DNA from: a virus
Length of the DNA stretch: 25,687 nucleotides
IMG/VR virus record: IMGVR_UViG_3300042691_008394
Span: 1 to 25,687 of that record
Strand: one strand, 5' to 3'
Below, in pieces: positions 1 to 8,591 of the stretch (within the stretch, counting starts at the first letter, position 1; each line of letters begins with the position of its first letter). The notes beneath the pieces are model-generated. The model was not told the DNA's origin. It worked only from the letters and a program-made list of their open reading frames with translations, and made no database searches. Both the position numbers and the translations under genes were made by a program.

Positions 1-784
1 TTTCATTCCCCTCCTTAATAGGATTGTCAGACTTGATTACTTTTTCATCAAGTCTATTTTTCTGCGATACTAATAAGCCTTTAATCACAGAATTCTTTTC
101 GTTATCGTTTGATTCAACGAAACCAATATTGCTCATGCCTTTGTCGCAAGACGGACATGAGGAAGATTCATCTTGAGATAATCTAATGAGTGAGTCTGAC
201 TCACACCAATAAACATTCTCAAGGTCTACCTTACTAATAATACCATCAATTTTATTTTGACCGTCAGCCATTTTCTCAATTGATACAATGTTTGCAAATT
301 GATTGGCTGGATTGTCTACTAATGAGAGTTCATGGAGGTCATAGTCTTTAATAACACGAATTGACTTGTCCATCTTGGCATCGTAGACTTGTTCAGAATC
401 TTTGATATTGCCACCAATAGAAAAGCCAGAAAGAGTACCATCAAGAACCTTTTCCCAAGTATCCTGAGCACCTTTAGAAATATATGCATTTACGAAAACT
501 CCATTATAAAATTTATCTTCTTCTTTATTATAAAACTGTTCTGATTTAAATGACACTACCCTGCCGACTGCAATAGGCATGTGCATTTCACGTAGGTTGC
601 CACGGAATCTTTCAAAGGCTTTTACGCTAACGTCAGTAGGAACTATATCCTCTTGTTTGTCAACGTTGTCAAGGGTTGCAAAACCAGAAACGATTCGTTT
701 CTCTTTATCGACTTTAGCAATTGGCATTGACAACTTGATACTGTTGTCCTCTGAGTGCCAAAATGCTTTATGCAAATTAGTCAT
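1..784 (-). CDS. Prohead protease, XkdF/S78-like (3' end outside window)
   Basis: The reading frame runs from ATG at 784 off the left edge of the window, so only the first 261 residues are present. The core resembles phage prohead proteases of the S78/XkdF group, which cleave scaffold and capsid proteins during head maturation. Residues 119-125 read SGFSIGG, with a candidate nucleophile Ser122, and residues 151-161 read HELSLVDNPAN, the family's most typical block. His68 in MHMP is a candidate catalytic His. After the protease core, residues 194-213 hold one Cys and then CPSC, a possible small metal-binding tail extension. AGAGGT lies a few bases before the ATG. The gene follows the portal gene by 40 bp, the usual order of a head module. 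The family call is by motif recognition. The C-terminus, which may include a scaffold domain, cannot be seen. Confidence 0.85.
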   Translation of the reverse strand, partial: MTNLHKAFWHSEDNSIKLSMPIAKVDKEKRIVSGFATLDNVDKQEDIVPTDVSVKAFERFRGNLREMHMPIAVGRVVSFKSEQFYNKEEDKFYNGVFVNAYISKGAQDTWEKVLDGTLSGFSIGGNIKDSEQVYDAKMDKSIRVIKDYDLHELSLVDNPANQFANIVSIEKMADGQNKIDGIISKVDLENVYWCESDSLIRLSQDESSSCPSCDKGMSNIGFVESNDNEKNSVIKGLLVSQKNRLDEKVIKSDNPIKEGNE

Positions 785-824
785 ACTACCTCTATTATAA
801 TCAGTGTTTATAGGAACTTTACAA

Positions 825-2378
825 CTATTGTTGAGATCTACCCTCGCCCTGTGCATTTCTGCCAGAGTTGGTTGATGGTGAGTCTGATGCGTTGTTTGTT
901 CTTTCTTGATCTCTATTTCTATTTCCAGTAGCCTGGGCTGTTTGCTCTGCTCTTGCTTGAGCACCCATAACTATTGGATCTGACCCTCCAGGTCTAACTG
1001 GATAGCCAAGTCTTTCACGAACTTCATTTGGAACCAATACCTGCATTCTTAGGTATCTTTCATCAATCTGACTTTGTGTTTGTTCATCTGTCAGGGTTAG
1101 TTCGTTAAACTTGAGGACTACTACATCAGTCTTTTCTTTTACAATCTTGTTAATAGTCTTTTCTAGATTTCTTTGAGAAGGTCTAGCAACTTGCTCTTTA
1201 AATGTTCTGTCTGCTACCAATGCGGAGGCAATTGATACCCCAGCACCCCCACCTACTTTTGAATATGGAACTTGGTGAGCCATCAAGATATCGTCACGAT
1301 TTGCCTTACGATACCTGTCAAACGATCCATCTTGAATTCCGTTTTCAATAGGATCTAACTTAAACTCTACCTTATTATCTGGTCCATCTCCAGGAAGTGG
1401 TATATAAAGAGTTCTGTGGTTTTGACCTTTGAGTCCTGATTGCATAAATCTAAAGAACTTATCTTCTGCATCTGAACTAAGTTTTGCACCTTTTAAGGTA
1501 GCAATGTATCTAGGAACTGCTTTATTTTCAAAATAATCAACGTTATATTTTGCTGCTAATTCGTTTCCAACCATTGAGGTTGCTGCTGAAACTGTATCTG
1601 GAACTCCATAGTATGAGTTCTTTGGAGAATACTTTTTAATATGAATTAGTTCGTTTGGTCTATTATCGCTTGTTACAGGGTTTGCTGTTTTACCTTGAAA
1701 GTTTCTAAAGTAAACAACCTTTTGATTTACTATTTGAATATATCCATCACGCATACGGCGTACACGAATTGTGGTTGCTGGTATATGACCAATGTATCCA
1801 ATTTCACCATTTACTTTACGTCCTATTTCTATGTATCCGTTTCCAACTGTTTCAACATCTGTGTATACTTTTTCTAATACATGTGTAAATGTATCTTCAT
1901 CATTTAAACTTTCTAACCAGTCAGTTACTTGAGACTTAATTCTTTGAATTTTTCTTTGTGCCCTCATCAATGACTCTTCTGACTCTGCTTCTTCAAGTCT
2001 TGCCATTGTTCCGTCTGTAATTTCAAATCCATAACCAAGGCCAACTATGTTAGACACTTTTGCTGCGATGGCAGCGTGGTTTGCAAATGAGTTTTCATAA
2101 AAATATGCTAACTCGTCTAGGTTATAAGGTGGAATAACTACGTCAAAAAGACCATATGCTGTAACCATGTCTTGCTCTGGAAATAGTTGTTTTGATTTTG
2201 CATCATCTACACCAGTGAATGCCTTGTTTAGCATTCTTGCTGCTTTACGTTTAAAGTTATGACTCATTCCGTCATATGACTTTACTATTTCAACGCTGGT
2301 TCCAAAAGAGTCTACTCTGTCTTTTTTTTCTGCTTTATCTAATTGATCTATTCTTGCTATTGCTTCGTTATCTTCCAT
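825..2378 (-). CDS. Phage portal protein (HK97/PBSX type)
   Basis: A 517-residue protein matching phage portal proteins in length and character. Portals form the dodecameric ring at one head vertex through which DNA is packaged and to which the tail attaches. Recognisable segments are YFENSFANHAAIAAKVSNIV near the N-terminus, VDYFENKAVPRYIATL in the middle, HQVPYSKVG followed by a Gly-rich stretch, and VPNEVRERLGYPVRPGG near the end. The C-terminal tail is Gln/Asn/Ser-rich and probably disordered. I place the start at ATG 2378, preceded by AAAAGGGA about 10 nt upstream. It overlaps the end of the upstream gene by 11 nt, which suggests translational coupling. An in-frame GTG at 2414 would add 12 residues but has a weaker ribosome site. 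The prohead protease follows directly. Confidence 0.88.
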   Translation of the reverse strand: MEDNEAIARIDQLDKAEKKDRVDSFGTSVEIVKSYDGMSHNFKRKAARMLNKAFTGVDDAKSKQLFPEQDMVTAYGLFDVVIPPYNLDELAYFYENSFANHAAIAAKVSNIVGLGYGFEITDGTMARLEEAESEESLMRAQRKIQRIKSQVTDWLESLNDEDTFTHVLEKVYTDVETVGNGYIEIGRKVNGEIGYIGHIPATTIRVRRMRDGYIQIVNQKVVYFRNFQGKTANPVTSDNRPNELIHIKKYSPKNSYYGVPDTVSAATSMVGNELAAKYNVDYFENKAVPRYIATLKGAKLSSDAEDKFFRFMQSGLKGQNHRTLYIPLPGDGPDNKVEFKLDPIENGIQDGSFDRYRKANRDDILMAHQVPYSKVGGGAGVSIASALVADRTFKEQVARPSQRNLEKTINKIVKEKTDVVVLKFNELTLTDEQTQSQIDERYLRMQVLVPNEVRERLGYPVRPGGSDPIVMGAQARAEQTAQATGNRNRDQERTNNASDSPSTNSGRNAQGEGRSQQ

Positions 2379-2733
2379 GTTTCTTAAATCCCTTTTCTGC
2401 TGCCATCCAAGCACCTATATCTGTTTCACTTGGGATAAGTCCTGATTTCATTCTGTCTATCTGTTCTGAGTGTTCTTCGTCTGTAACTCTATTAACCCCA
2501 GCCATAAACATAACCTTGCCTGCTGGTGCTCCATAGTGTTCTGCTGCTTTTCTTATTTTTGCCATCTTCTCTAAGTCGTATGGCCTACCTGGAATATTCA
2601 TGATATTGCCATTTCCATCTCCGTAGGGCTTGTTATCAAAGTCACACATCCAAACATAAATACCCCAGTCTGACTTTTTTTCTACTATAGATATTCTAGG
2701 CTTACCATTATTTTTAAGTTTCTTTTGATTCAT
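2368..2733 (-). CDS. Conserved phage protein of unknown function, upstream of portal
   Basis: A 121-residue soluble, charged protein with no signal peptide, membrane segment or cysteine cluster. The sequence opens with a Lys/Asn-rich leader, then SIVEKKSDWGIYVWMCD, a DGNGNIMNIPGRPYD segment and RVTDEEHSEQIDRMKSGLIP. I recall similar short proteins next to portal genes in actinobacterial phages but know of no assigned function. The stop codon lies inside the start region of the portal gene, so the two are probably translated together. There is no Shine-Dalgarno-like purine tract before the ATG. Instead a TGGTATACT box ends only 7 nt upstream, so the message may be leaderless. A head-assembly role is inference from position only. 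Confidence 0.8.
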   Translation of the reverse strand: MNQKKLKNNGKPRISIVEKKSDWGIYVWMCDFDNKPYGDGNGNIMNIPGRPYDLEKMAKIRKAAEHYGAPAGKVMFMAGVNRVTDEEHSEQIDRMKSGLIPSETDIGAWMAAEKGFKKHGR

Positions 2734-2740
2734 GTCAACA

Positions 2741-2768
2741 AGTATACCATATTAAACTGGTCTGCCAA
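2741..2768 (-). promoter_or_regulatory. Promoter placing the start at the ATG of the 121-residue gene
   Basis: Read on the minus strand, TTGGCA (2768-2763), a 16-bp spacer and TATACT (2746-2741) form a good sigma70-like promoter. It also carries an extended -10 TG one base before TATACT. Only 7 nt separate the -10 box from the ATG at 2733, so the predicted transcription start falls on or next to the start codon. No ribosome-binding site is visible, which fits a leaderless mRNA for the 121-residue gene, portal and protease. Confidence 0.6.
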
Positions 2769-5700
2769 CAAATTGATCCCATTCAACGTCAGAAAATACA
2801 TCTAGTCCTTCTGCTTCTAACTCTACTATCGAAGAATCTGAAATAATTGAATTTGAAATACCTAAATAAGCACCAAAGATTCTTTCTCCGTCAATAATAT
2901 AAGTTAAAGTTGTTCTTTTCTCTAGTAAGTCCAACCAGAATGTGTTATACCAATCTTCCCATTGTAAATCTATTTGTTCTATTTGGTTATTAATAACACC
3001 CTCTGTTGTCTTTACTTGCTGCCAAGTTCTTTCACTAATGCTTTGACCAAGCACCAGTGATGATCTCTTATAGAAGGCAATGTTGTTGTATACCATTCCG
3101 TTATAAAGTTCTAATTGTCCAGATATTCCATTTAAAGGTATTGATGACCCAAAGGAAAGAACTAAGGATGTCCACATTAGTGGCTTAATAACTGGATTTT
3201 GAATTTGTATTCCATTTTGATAAAAATCAATTGTTATATCTTCATATCCAGTCTCTGAGTCAAAGGCTTTCAAAAATGCCCTCTTTGCACTTCCTCCTGA
3301 TTCTGGAATTAAATATATATCTAACTTCTTATCTGGTGTAACTAATTTTGCTATCTTCTTTGAATAGTTCATAGTTTCATTTTGATTGTACATTAGCCAT
3401 AATTGAATACCCCCGAGAATATACTGTGAAGATCTTTGAGAGTTAATTGGAATTGAGAAGCCCTTTGTTACTGCTGCGTCACTATTAGCCAAGCATGATA
3501 TTCCAGAGTCTCCTGTCAAATATAGGTATGGAGTAGATTCTCTATATATTCTAAATGGATTCTTTGACTTGTATGAATATACATCTCCATATTTAACTAT
3601 TGGATATATTGTATTTCCAGTCTTTGTTCCTATACCAAAAAATTCTGTTTCGTTATGGGCAATAGATGCTAAGGACATTTTTGCAATATTTGTAGGATAT
3701 GTCTTAACACCCTTTGATTTAACCTCTAAGTGTAAGGTGACGTAGTACTCTTCAAAATCTACTAGTTCCTTAGGTGGGAATATGGCTGTTCCGTCTACAA
3801 TTTCATACTTGGTAGAAACAACATCTATGGTGTTATCAAAGTCAACTACCCTATAGTTTGTAGTGTTAACTGTGCTTGAGTATGATGTGTATGGGATCTT
3901 TCCTACTTGTTGATAATTTTGTATTGTTAGGTAAGACTTTAAGGCATGATTTGGAAGTGTAAAGTTGTTATGTTGTGGAATATTAATAATTGGGTTTGAA
4001 GAGTAGTCTATATTAAATTGAATCATGTCTAAGTCGTAATAACTATTTCCACTTCTATCTTGAATATATTTACCAAAGTAGGATAATGGTATGGAGTCTT
4101 CCCAATACCCCGCAGTTGCCACGTCTAAGTATGTTGCTGGGTTTGATCTTATGGTTGTCAAACTGTAGCATCCTATATATTGAAGAGTAGCCTCATCATT
4201 AGAGATATCTTTATTTATAAATCCATTTTGATTAAACCATGTTGAACAATCTTTGTCTGTAAAGAATCTATTATTAAAAGTTACATTGTATATGTTTCCA
4301 GTAAAGGTATTTGCTCCATTGCCACCTATATCTAAAGATATGTTTTGAGGATTTGAAAAAAAGTTTCCTAGTGTTGTTTGCAGTTCTGAAGATACACTGT
4401 CCATGTCTAAGCCAACCATAAAATAGGTTGATGCGGAAACGCTTGCAGAGTGCTGAAGAACATCGTTAAACAAGTATTGAACGCTAGATCCATTTATAGC
4501 AATTTCAAATATATCTGAGTTAAAAGAATTCTTAAAATACATCAAGGTTTTCTTGCTATTTATAAGTGCATTGGTTGATTTAAACATAGCAAATACTGAC
4601 TTTGTTGGAGAAGATAGTTGTGCTAAGGTACTAAAATGTATAGAAGAATTTATGTTTGAGTAACTAGCACTTGGTGATAAATTAAAGAATGGCACACTGC
4701 CACTTTGAAGTAAGAAGTTGTCTGAATATATGTCTAGGTTTCCTATGTCTTGATAGTGAAGTATTTCTGGAAGATTGTAATCTAAGGATCCTATATATTT
4801 AGATGTAGCGTTTAGATTGTTAAAGTACCCACCATTCCAGTTATTATTTTCTGGATAACTCATTGTTGAACTATAGTTTGCAAATGGGAAGTCTATATAT
4901 AAAGAGTTTCCATCAAAGTTGTTAACTATAATTTCACTACCTACTACTCCTTGACCATAAACAAATCTTCTTTTTGCAACTTCTCCTGGAACTAAATAGG
5001 GATAAATTGCTATACAGTCAAGATCAAAAGGGTGAATATCTTCGTGTCCAAAAAATCCTATCCAGTCTTCATTAGATGCTGGGAAAGAAATATAATCTTG
5101 ATCAATATCCATAGACAAAACTTCTTCTCCGTTTAAAAGAATACTTGCTGTGTCTTTTCCATATCTAACATCTAATAGCATAGGCCTAAACCATTTACCA
5201 ACAAAGTAAGACTTTTTATCTTTTCCTATTTTTAAAGTTAGATATTCTTGATCTACATATAATCCATCATTTGAAGATATTGGTCCAATTATTCTAAATT
5301 CTTGATGTAGGTCAGAATATAATCTAAACCAAAATTCTAAAGTCCTATTCTGATATCTTCCTGATTCATTTAAAAATCCTTTTCCTGGTATTACAAGACT
5401 TGGCATGCCACTTGTAATTGGAGGTTCTATATGAGTAATGTTGCCAGCACCGTAAACCATTGGCATGCTGGTATTAATTGACAAAGGTTTGTTATTATCT
5501 ACTAAGTAATATCCTTTATCTTCTTCATTAAATCCATATGCGTCTGCCTCAACAACTTTATAACTTGTGTTTGGTAGTAGTGATATTAAAGAACTGTCTG
5601 TCAGTGTTTCTGGTATGGTTCCAGTTGATTCCCAATTAAATTCTTCTGACCATTGGCCCAAAGACCAAGCATTAAACAAAACTGAATACTGTTCGAGCAC

Positions 5701-6219
5701 TGCACCGTCTATATACTTTATTTTTATAATTGGCTGAACAGACAAAAATTGATCTGGAAAGTCTGAAGTAAACTGTAATTTTTGCCACGCTGTTATTGCT
5801 ATTCCGTTTACTTGAGTGCTGTCATAAAATGTAGATGAGGCGGATGTATTATACAGAAGTCCTATTTCAAAGTAATCTACTAATGTTTGCAATGCATATA
5901 CAAAAATATTAAAGCATACTGTACTTTTTGTTGAATCAAAAGCACTTGCACTTACTAGTGGTCCAGTGAGGGTTACCAGATCTTCTTCAATATCATTTCT
6001 TGATAGAAGCCTAAAAGACTCTTCTGGCAGTTCGGCTGATGTTACTGTTATTGCAGAAGCAGTACCCCAATCTGCATAGTCTGGAACAAGGTAGTCTAGT
6101 GATTTTTGAGATTGGGTCAATAATGATGGGTTGTATGATTTGTCATCTAGTGCCCACATGGATATTGGATGCTCAGCAAAAATTTTAGATGCATATAGAT
6201 TAGAAATTTTATGGGTCAT
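2752..6219 (-). CDS. Large LamG-domain tail protein
   Basis: A 1155-residue protein, the largest in the window and probably a minor tail or tail-tip structural protein. The N-terminus contains EHPISMWALDD (residues 16-26), a motif I associate with LamG-type phage tail proteins. At least three concanavalin/LamG-like stretches can be discerned: residues about 290-420 (RTLEFWFRLYSD, then GKWFRPMLLDVRYG and ILLNGEEVLSMD), about 545-680 (FAMFKSTNALINS, then GNIYNVTFNNRFF), and about 930-1060 (GIQLWLMYNQ, then MWTSLVLSFGS). LamG domains are beta-sandwiches that often bind carbohydrate, so host glycan contact is plausible but unproven. There is no transmembrane segment. AGAGGT precedes the ATG. The gene lies between the reductase and the head module, ending 18 bp before the 121-residue gene. 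Confidence 0.75.
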   Translation of the reverse strand: MTHKISNLYASKIFAEHPISMWALDDKSYNPSLLTQSQKSLDYLVPDYADWGTASAITVTSAELPEESFRLLSRNDIEEDLVTLTGPLVSASAFDSTKSTVCFNIFVYALQTLVDYFEIGLLYNTSASSTFYDSTQVNGIAITAWQKLQFTSDFPDQFLSVQPIIKIKYIDGAVLEQYSVLFNAWSLGQWSEEFNWESTGTIPETLTDSSLISLLPNTSYKVVEADAYGFNEEDKGYYLVDNNKPLSINTSMPMVYGAGNITHIEPPITSGMPSLVIPGKGFLNESGRYQNRTLEFWFRLYSDLHQEFRIIGPISSNDGLYVDQEYLTLKIGKDKKSYFVGKWFRPMLLDVRYGKDTASILLNGEEVLSMDIDQDYISFPASNEDWIGFFGHEDIHPFDLDCIAIYPYLVPGEVAKRRFVYGQGVVGSEIIVNNFDGNSLYIDFPFANYSSTMSYPENNNWNGGYFNNLNATSKYIGSLDYNLPEILHYQDIGNLDIYSDNFLLQSGSVPFFNLSPSASYSNINSSIHFSTLAQLSSPTKSVFAMFKSTNALINSKKTLMYFKNSFNSDIFEIAINGSSVQYLFNDVLQHSASVSASTYFMVGLDMDSVSSELQTTLGNFFSNPQNISLDIGGNGANTFTGNIYNVTFNNRFFTDKDCSTWFNQNGFINKDISNDEATLQYIGCYSLTTIRSNPATYLDVATAGYWEDSIPLSYFGKYIQDRSGNSYYDLDMIQFNIDYSSNPIINIPQHNNFTLPNHALKSYLTIQNYQQVGKIPYTSYSSTVNTTNYRVVDFDNTIDVVSTKYEIVDGTAIFPPKELVDFEEYYVTLHLEVKSKGVKTYPTNIAKMSLASIAHNETEFFGIGTKTGNTIYPIVKYGDVYSYKSKNPFRIYRESTPYLYLTGDSGISCLANSDAAVTKGFSIPINSQRSSQYILGGIQLWLMYNQNETMNYSKKIAKLVTPDKKLDIYLIPESGGSAKRAFLKAFDSETGYEDITIDFYQNGIQIQNPVIKPLMWTSLVLSFGSSIPLNGISGQLELYNGMVYNNIAFYKRSSLVLGQSISERTWQQVKTTEGVINNQIEQIDLQWEDWYNTFWLDLLEKRTTLTYIIDGERIFGAYLGISNSIISDSSIVELEAEGLDVFSDVEWDQFVGRPV

Positions 6220-6233
6220 GATACCTCTAATCT

Positions 6234-6242
6234 ATTTTAGCA
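6234..6242 (-). promoter_or_regulatory. Extended -10 motif before the LamG tail gene
   Basis: The minus strand reads TG-C-TAAAAT with 14 nt between the box and the ATG at 6219. No convincing -35 hexamer is seen 16-18 bp upstream. AGAGGT lies between the box and the start codon, so any leader would be very short. The call rests mainly on recurrence of the same arrangement before other virion genes. Confidence 0.45.
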
Positions 6243-6247
6243 TGTTG

Positions 6248-8188
6248 CTACTTAGTAATATCTACTATTTCGCATACCCCAGCAACGCAAGAAAGTTCCT
6301 GTGTTCCAGTGGTTCCATCTTCTTTTTCATATATTGAAAGCATTTCCCATTGAATATTAGAAGGAGATTTCTTTACCCATTCTTCATATTCATCTTTAGA
6401 AATTTCTTGATATGGAGCCTGCTTATAAGTATGCTCACTTGCTGGTAAGAAAGACACACCACCAATTGAATCAAAGTTATCAAATACCCAAGCACCTACT
6501 CTTAGCCATTCATCTTCGTGAACATTGATCGTAACGCTAGGGTTATGCTCAGTCCAATGAGTTCTATAAATCTTCCACATCTCTAGATGATCTATGGCTG
6601 TTAAATCTTTTGTTACAGTTGCATTCTTTGGAGCCTTTTGAGGAAAATAAAACACTGTTGTTTCATCAGGCTTCATTACATCTGGTTCATTTGGAACTCC
6701 TGAATCTTTTAAGAATTGTGTTAAAGGATCATTGTTTGAACCACGAACACTTCTAACGTAGTATTCTGAATACCACGGATGAATTCCGCTAGACACCCCG
6801 ACCAGTTGACTTACAGTGCCAGAAGGCTTAACACAAGTAATTGATACAGAAGGGTTAATGTTTAATTTCTTTGCTTCGTGATCATTAACTCTAACTGATT
6901 CTAATCTCATGTCAGTCAACAACTGCTCTAATGCTTTTCCTGCTGTTGAAGTAATCTTGTTACCATAAATTCCAGTTAAGGAAACTCCTAGTAATCTTTC
7001 TTCTTCACAATTATCTTTCCATGTTTTACGAAGATACTTAAAGTTAGTCAATGTTGATTGCCATGTTCCAAGTATTGTAGCAAGTTTAACCTTTTCCATT
7101 AAGTCTTCTCTTGTATCTTCTGCAGAAATGACTACCTCTGTTAAATTACAAAATTCATTTGGACGCAAGATGATTTCTCCACATGGATTTGTTCCAGAGA
7201 CAAGTGATGCATCTCTTCTTCCAAAAGATTCTACGTGTTTACGAACTGAGTCAATGTTGTAGATTCCTCTTTCGCCAGACTTTGATTCGTATAGGTTTCT
7301 CCATTCACGTAAGAATTGTGCAGTATTTGGTTTTGCGTTGTATACGGCAGAATTGTTTGCTAAAGATCTTTGAGGTTGAGTTTCCCACCAAGATCCACTC
7401 TTTGCTTTTGCCATTTCAAAATCATCAAGATTAGAAAGACTGATTAGAGCACTGCGGCGTACTCCTCCTACTACAACTACCTCTCCAACTTTACACATTA
7501 AGTCATGTGCCTCAATTGGCTTTAATCTGCGACCTGCTGCATTTTTAAAAGTATCTGTTGTAAATGTAAATAATGCACTAAGAGGTCCTGGGCCAGAAGC
7601 ACGTCCACCAAAAGTTTTTAATCTTGCACCTGATGGGCGAACCTTTGACATATCCCATTGAGGAACTTGACCTTGTGACAATAAAGCAATTAATTCTTTA
7701 AACGCTTTTGCCCATCCTAACTTAGAGTCTTCTACGACAATAGTTGTTGCAGTTTGATTAAATGATTCTGCTATGACTGGAAGGGAATCAACATATTTTG
7801 ATTCAACACTAAATCCAACTCCTGTTCCGTTCATCAATACATACATTGCTTCATCAAATGCACGTAGACTATCTACTGCAATGAAAGAACAGTTATAGGC
7901 TGCAATATGATCACGCTCTAATGCTGGACCTGCAGTCATCAATGCTCTCATTGAAGGCATAATTCTGTGATTTAAAATTGCATCTTTTACTTCGTCAAAA
8001 ATCTTAGCATTTGGGCTATAGCCATAGTTTAATACCAAGTGGTCCTTCATAAAGTTTATATATCGATCAACCGTTTCTACCCAGGTTTCTCTTCTATTTT
8101 TTTCTTCTATCCACCTTGCATATCTTGAGATATGAATAAAGTTTTTATATGGATCTGTTATGGATCCGTTTTCGTTAATAAATGACAT
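6248..8188 (-). CDS. nrdJ: Class II (adenosylcobalamin-dependent) ribonucleotide reductase, RTPR-like
   Basis: A 646-residue monomeric-type class II reductase that converts ribonucleotides to deoxyribonucleotides for phage DNA synthesis, using a B12 cofactor to make the thiyl radical. The layout matches the Lactobacillus leichmannii enzyme: Cys100 (in AYNCSF) and Cys347 (in EFCNLTEV) as the reducing pair, NPCGEI at 334-339 with thiyl Cys336 and Glu338, KPSGT at 454-458 in the phosphate-binding loop, and a C-terminal CVAGVC (Cys634 and Cys639) to relay electrons. The spacing Cys336 to Cys347 and the C-terminal Cys spacing agree with that family. All key residues are present, so it is probably active. 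It is shorter than the roughly 740-residue bacterial enzyme. I use ATG 8188, 12 nt after AGGAG; an in-frame TTG at 8200 abuts the AGGAG and is unlikely. The gene has its own consensus-like promoter. Confidence 0.95.
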   Translation of the reverse strand: MSFINENGSITDPYKNFIHISRYARWIEEKNRRETWVETVDRYINFMKDHLVLNYGYSPNAKIFDEVKDAILNHRIMPSMRALMTAGPALERDHIAAYNCSFIAVDSLRAFDEAMYVLMNGTGVGFSVESKYVDSLPVIAESFNQTATTIVVEDSKLGWAKAFKELIALLSQGQVPQWDMSKVRPSGARLKTFGGRASGPGPLSALFTFTTDTFKNAAGRRLKPIEAHDLMCKVGEVVVVGGVRRSALISLSNLDDFEMAKAKSGSWWETQPQRSLANNSAVYNAKPNTAQFLREWRNLYESKSGERGIYNIDSVRKHVESFGRRDASLVSGTNPCGEIILRPNEFCNLTEVVISAEDTREDLMEKVKLATILGTWQSTLTNFKYLRKTWKDNCEEERLLGVSLTGIYGNKITSTAGKALEQLLTDMRLESVRVNDHEAKKLNINPSVSITCVKPSGTVSQLVGVSSGIHPWYSEYYVRSVRGSNNDPLTQFLKDSGVPNEPDVMKPDETTVFYFPQKAPKNATVTKDLTAIDHLEMWKIYRTHWTEHNPSVTINVHEDEWLRVGAWVFDNFDSIGGVSFLPASEHTYKQAPYQEISKDEYEEWVKKSPSNIQWEMLSIYEKEDGTTGTQELSCVAGVCEIVDITK

Positions 8189-8220
8189 AAATAAATACAA
8201 CTCCTAGTTTTTTGATTTTA

Positions 8221-8229
8221 TGAGATAAT
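8221..8229 (+). promoter_or_regulatory. Candidate extended -10 for the 77-residue plus-strand gene
   Basis: The plus strand reads TG-A-GATAAT, a five-of-six -10 match with an extended TG. A start near 8236 would give a leader of about 25 nt containing GAGGAGA before ATG 8261. No -35 is visible. This box lies where the reductase promoter begins transcription, so the two divergent promoters would occlude each other. Confidence 0.4.
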
Positions 8230-8232
8230 AGT

Positions 8233-8261
8233 ATTGTACACGAGTTTATGAGGAGAGTCAA
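8233..8261 (-). promoter_or_regulatory. Sigma70-like promoter of the ribonucleotide reductase
   Basis: The minus strand carries TTGACT (8261-8256), exactly 17 bp, then TACAAT (8238-8233). Transcription would begin near 8226, giving a leader of about 38 nt with AGGAG before ATG 8188. The -35 box overlaps the start codon of the divergent plus-strand gene at 8261. The local GTGTACAAT string recurs at the holin promoter. Confidence 0.8.
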
Positions 8262-8494
8262 TGGTTACGTTCCAAGATATACATTTATACAACAAGTTGG
8301 CCAAGAAAGGTTTTGTGCAAAAAATCACATGCCCTTTTGATGAGTCAGATATTGTAATTGTAAAAATAAATAAAGATAATGACCCTATTATTCATTGCAT
8401 ATCATGTGATAGTAGTTTTGATTTAGGCTTAAATACTCAAAAAAGAATAAAAGACGCTATCAACACATTTAAAGATATAAGAAATATTAAATAA
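8261..8494 (+). CDS. Small Cys-containing protein of unknown function (zinc-ribbon-like)
   Basis: A 77-residue protein beginning at an ATG with GAGGAGA about 5 nt upstream. It is one of only two genes on the plus strand. Visible features are ITCPFDESD (Cys24), then HCISCDSSF with Cys46 and Cys49, followed by a basic helix-like C-terminus. One knuckle has a single cysteine, so a full four-Cys zinc ribbon is not present. His45 could supply a fourth ligand. There is no signal peptide or membrane segment. I do not recognise a named family. A role as a small DNA- or RNA-binding regulator would suit the size and divergent position, but this is speculation. Confidence 0.72.
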   Translation: MVTFQDIHLYNKLAKKGFVQKITCPFDESDIVIVKINKDNDPIIHCISCDSSFDLGLNTQKRIKDAINTFKDIRNIK

Positions 8495-8522
8495 TCTCAC
8501 TTATAACATTTTTTAAAAATAC

Positions 8523-8551
8523 TTGATTTTTGGGATTTTAAGGGTTATACT
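8523..8551 (+). promoter_or_regulatory. Promoter of the lysozyme-like gene
   Basis: TTGATT (8523-8528), a 17-bp spacer and TATACT (8546-8551) form a strong sigma70-like promoter. Initiation near 8558 would leave a leader of about 34 nt ending in a near-perfect AAGGAGG ribosome site before ATG 8592. It occupies the 97-bp gap between the two plus-strand genes, so the lysozyme-like gene can be expressed independently. Confidence 0.75.
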
Positions 8552-8591
8552 AGTATGGTAACTAAAAATGGCTTCTTCAAGGAGGTAACTT

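Noticed and set aside
794-799. TATAAT 9 nt before the protease ATG
   Set aside because: A promoter here would leave almost no leader and exclude the AGAGGT site from the RNA, and the extended TG is one base out of place; left unassigned.
579-800. 73-residue plus-strand frame
   Set aside because: It lies antisense to the prohead protease, whose family motifs are clear.
6248-8188. Reductase as class I or class III
   Set aside because: The Cys layout, the C-terminal CxxxxC and the single-chain form match the B12-dependent class II monomer; there is no NrdB-type or glycyl-radical motif.
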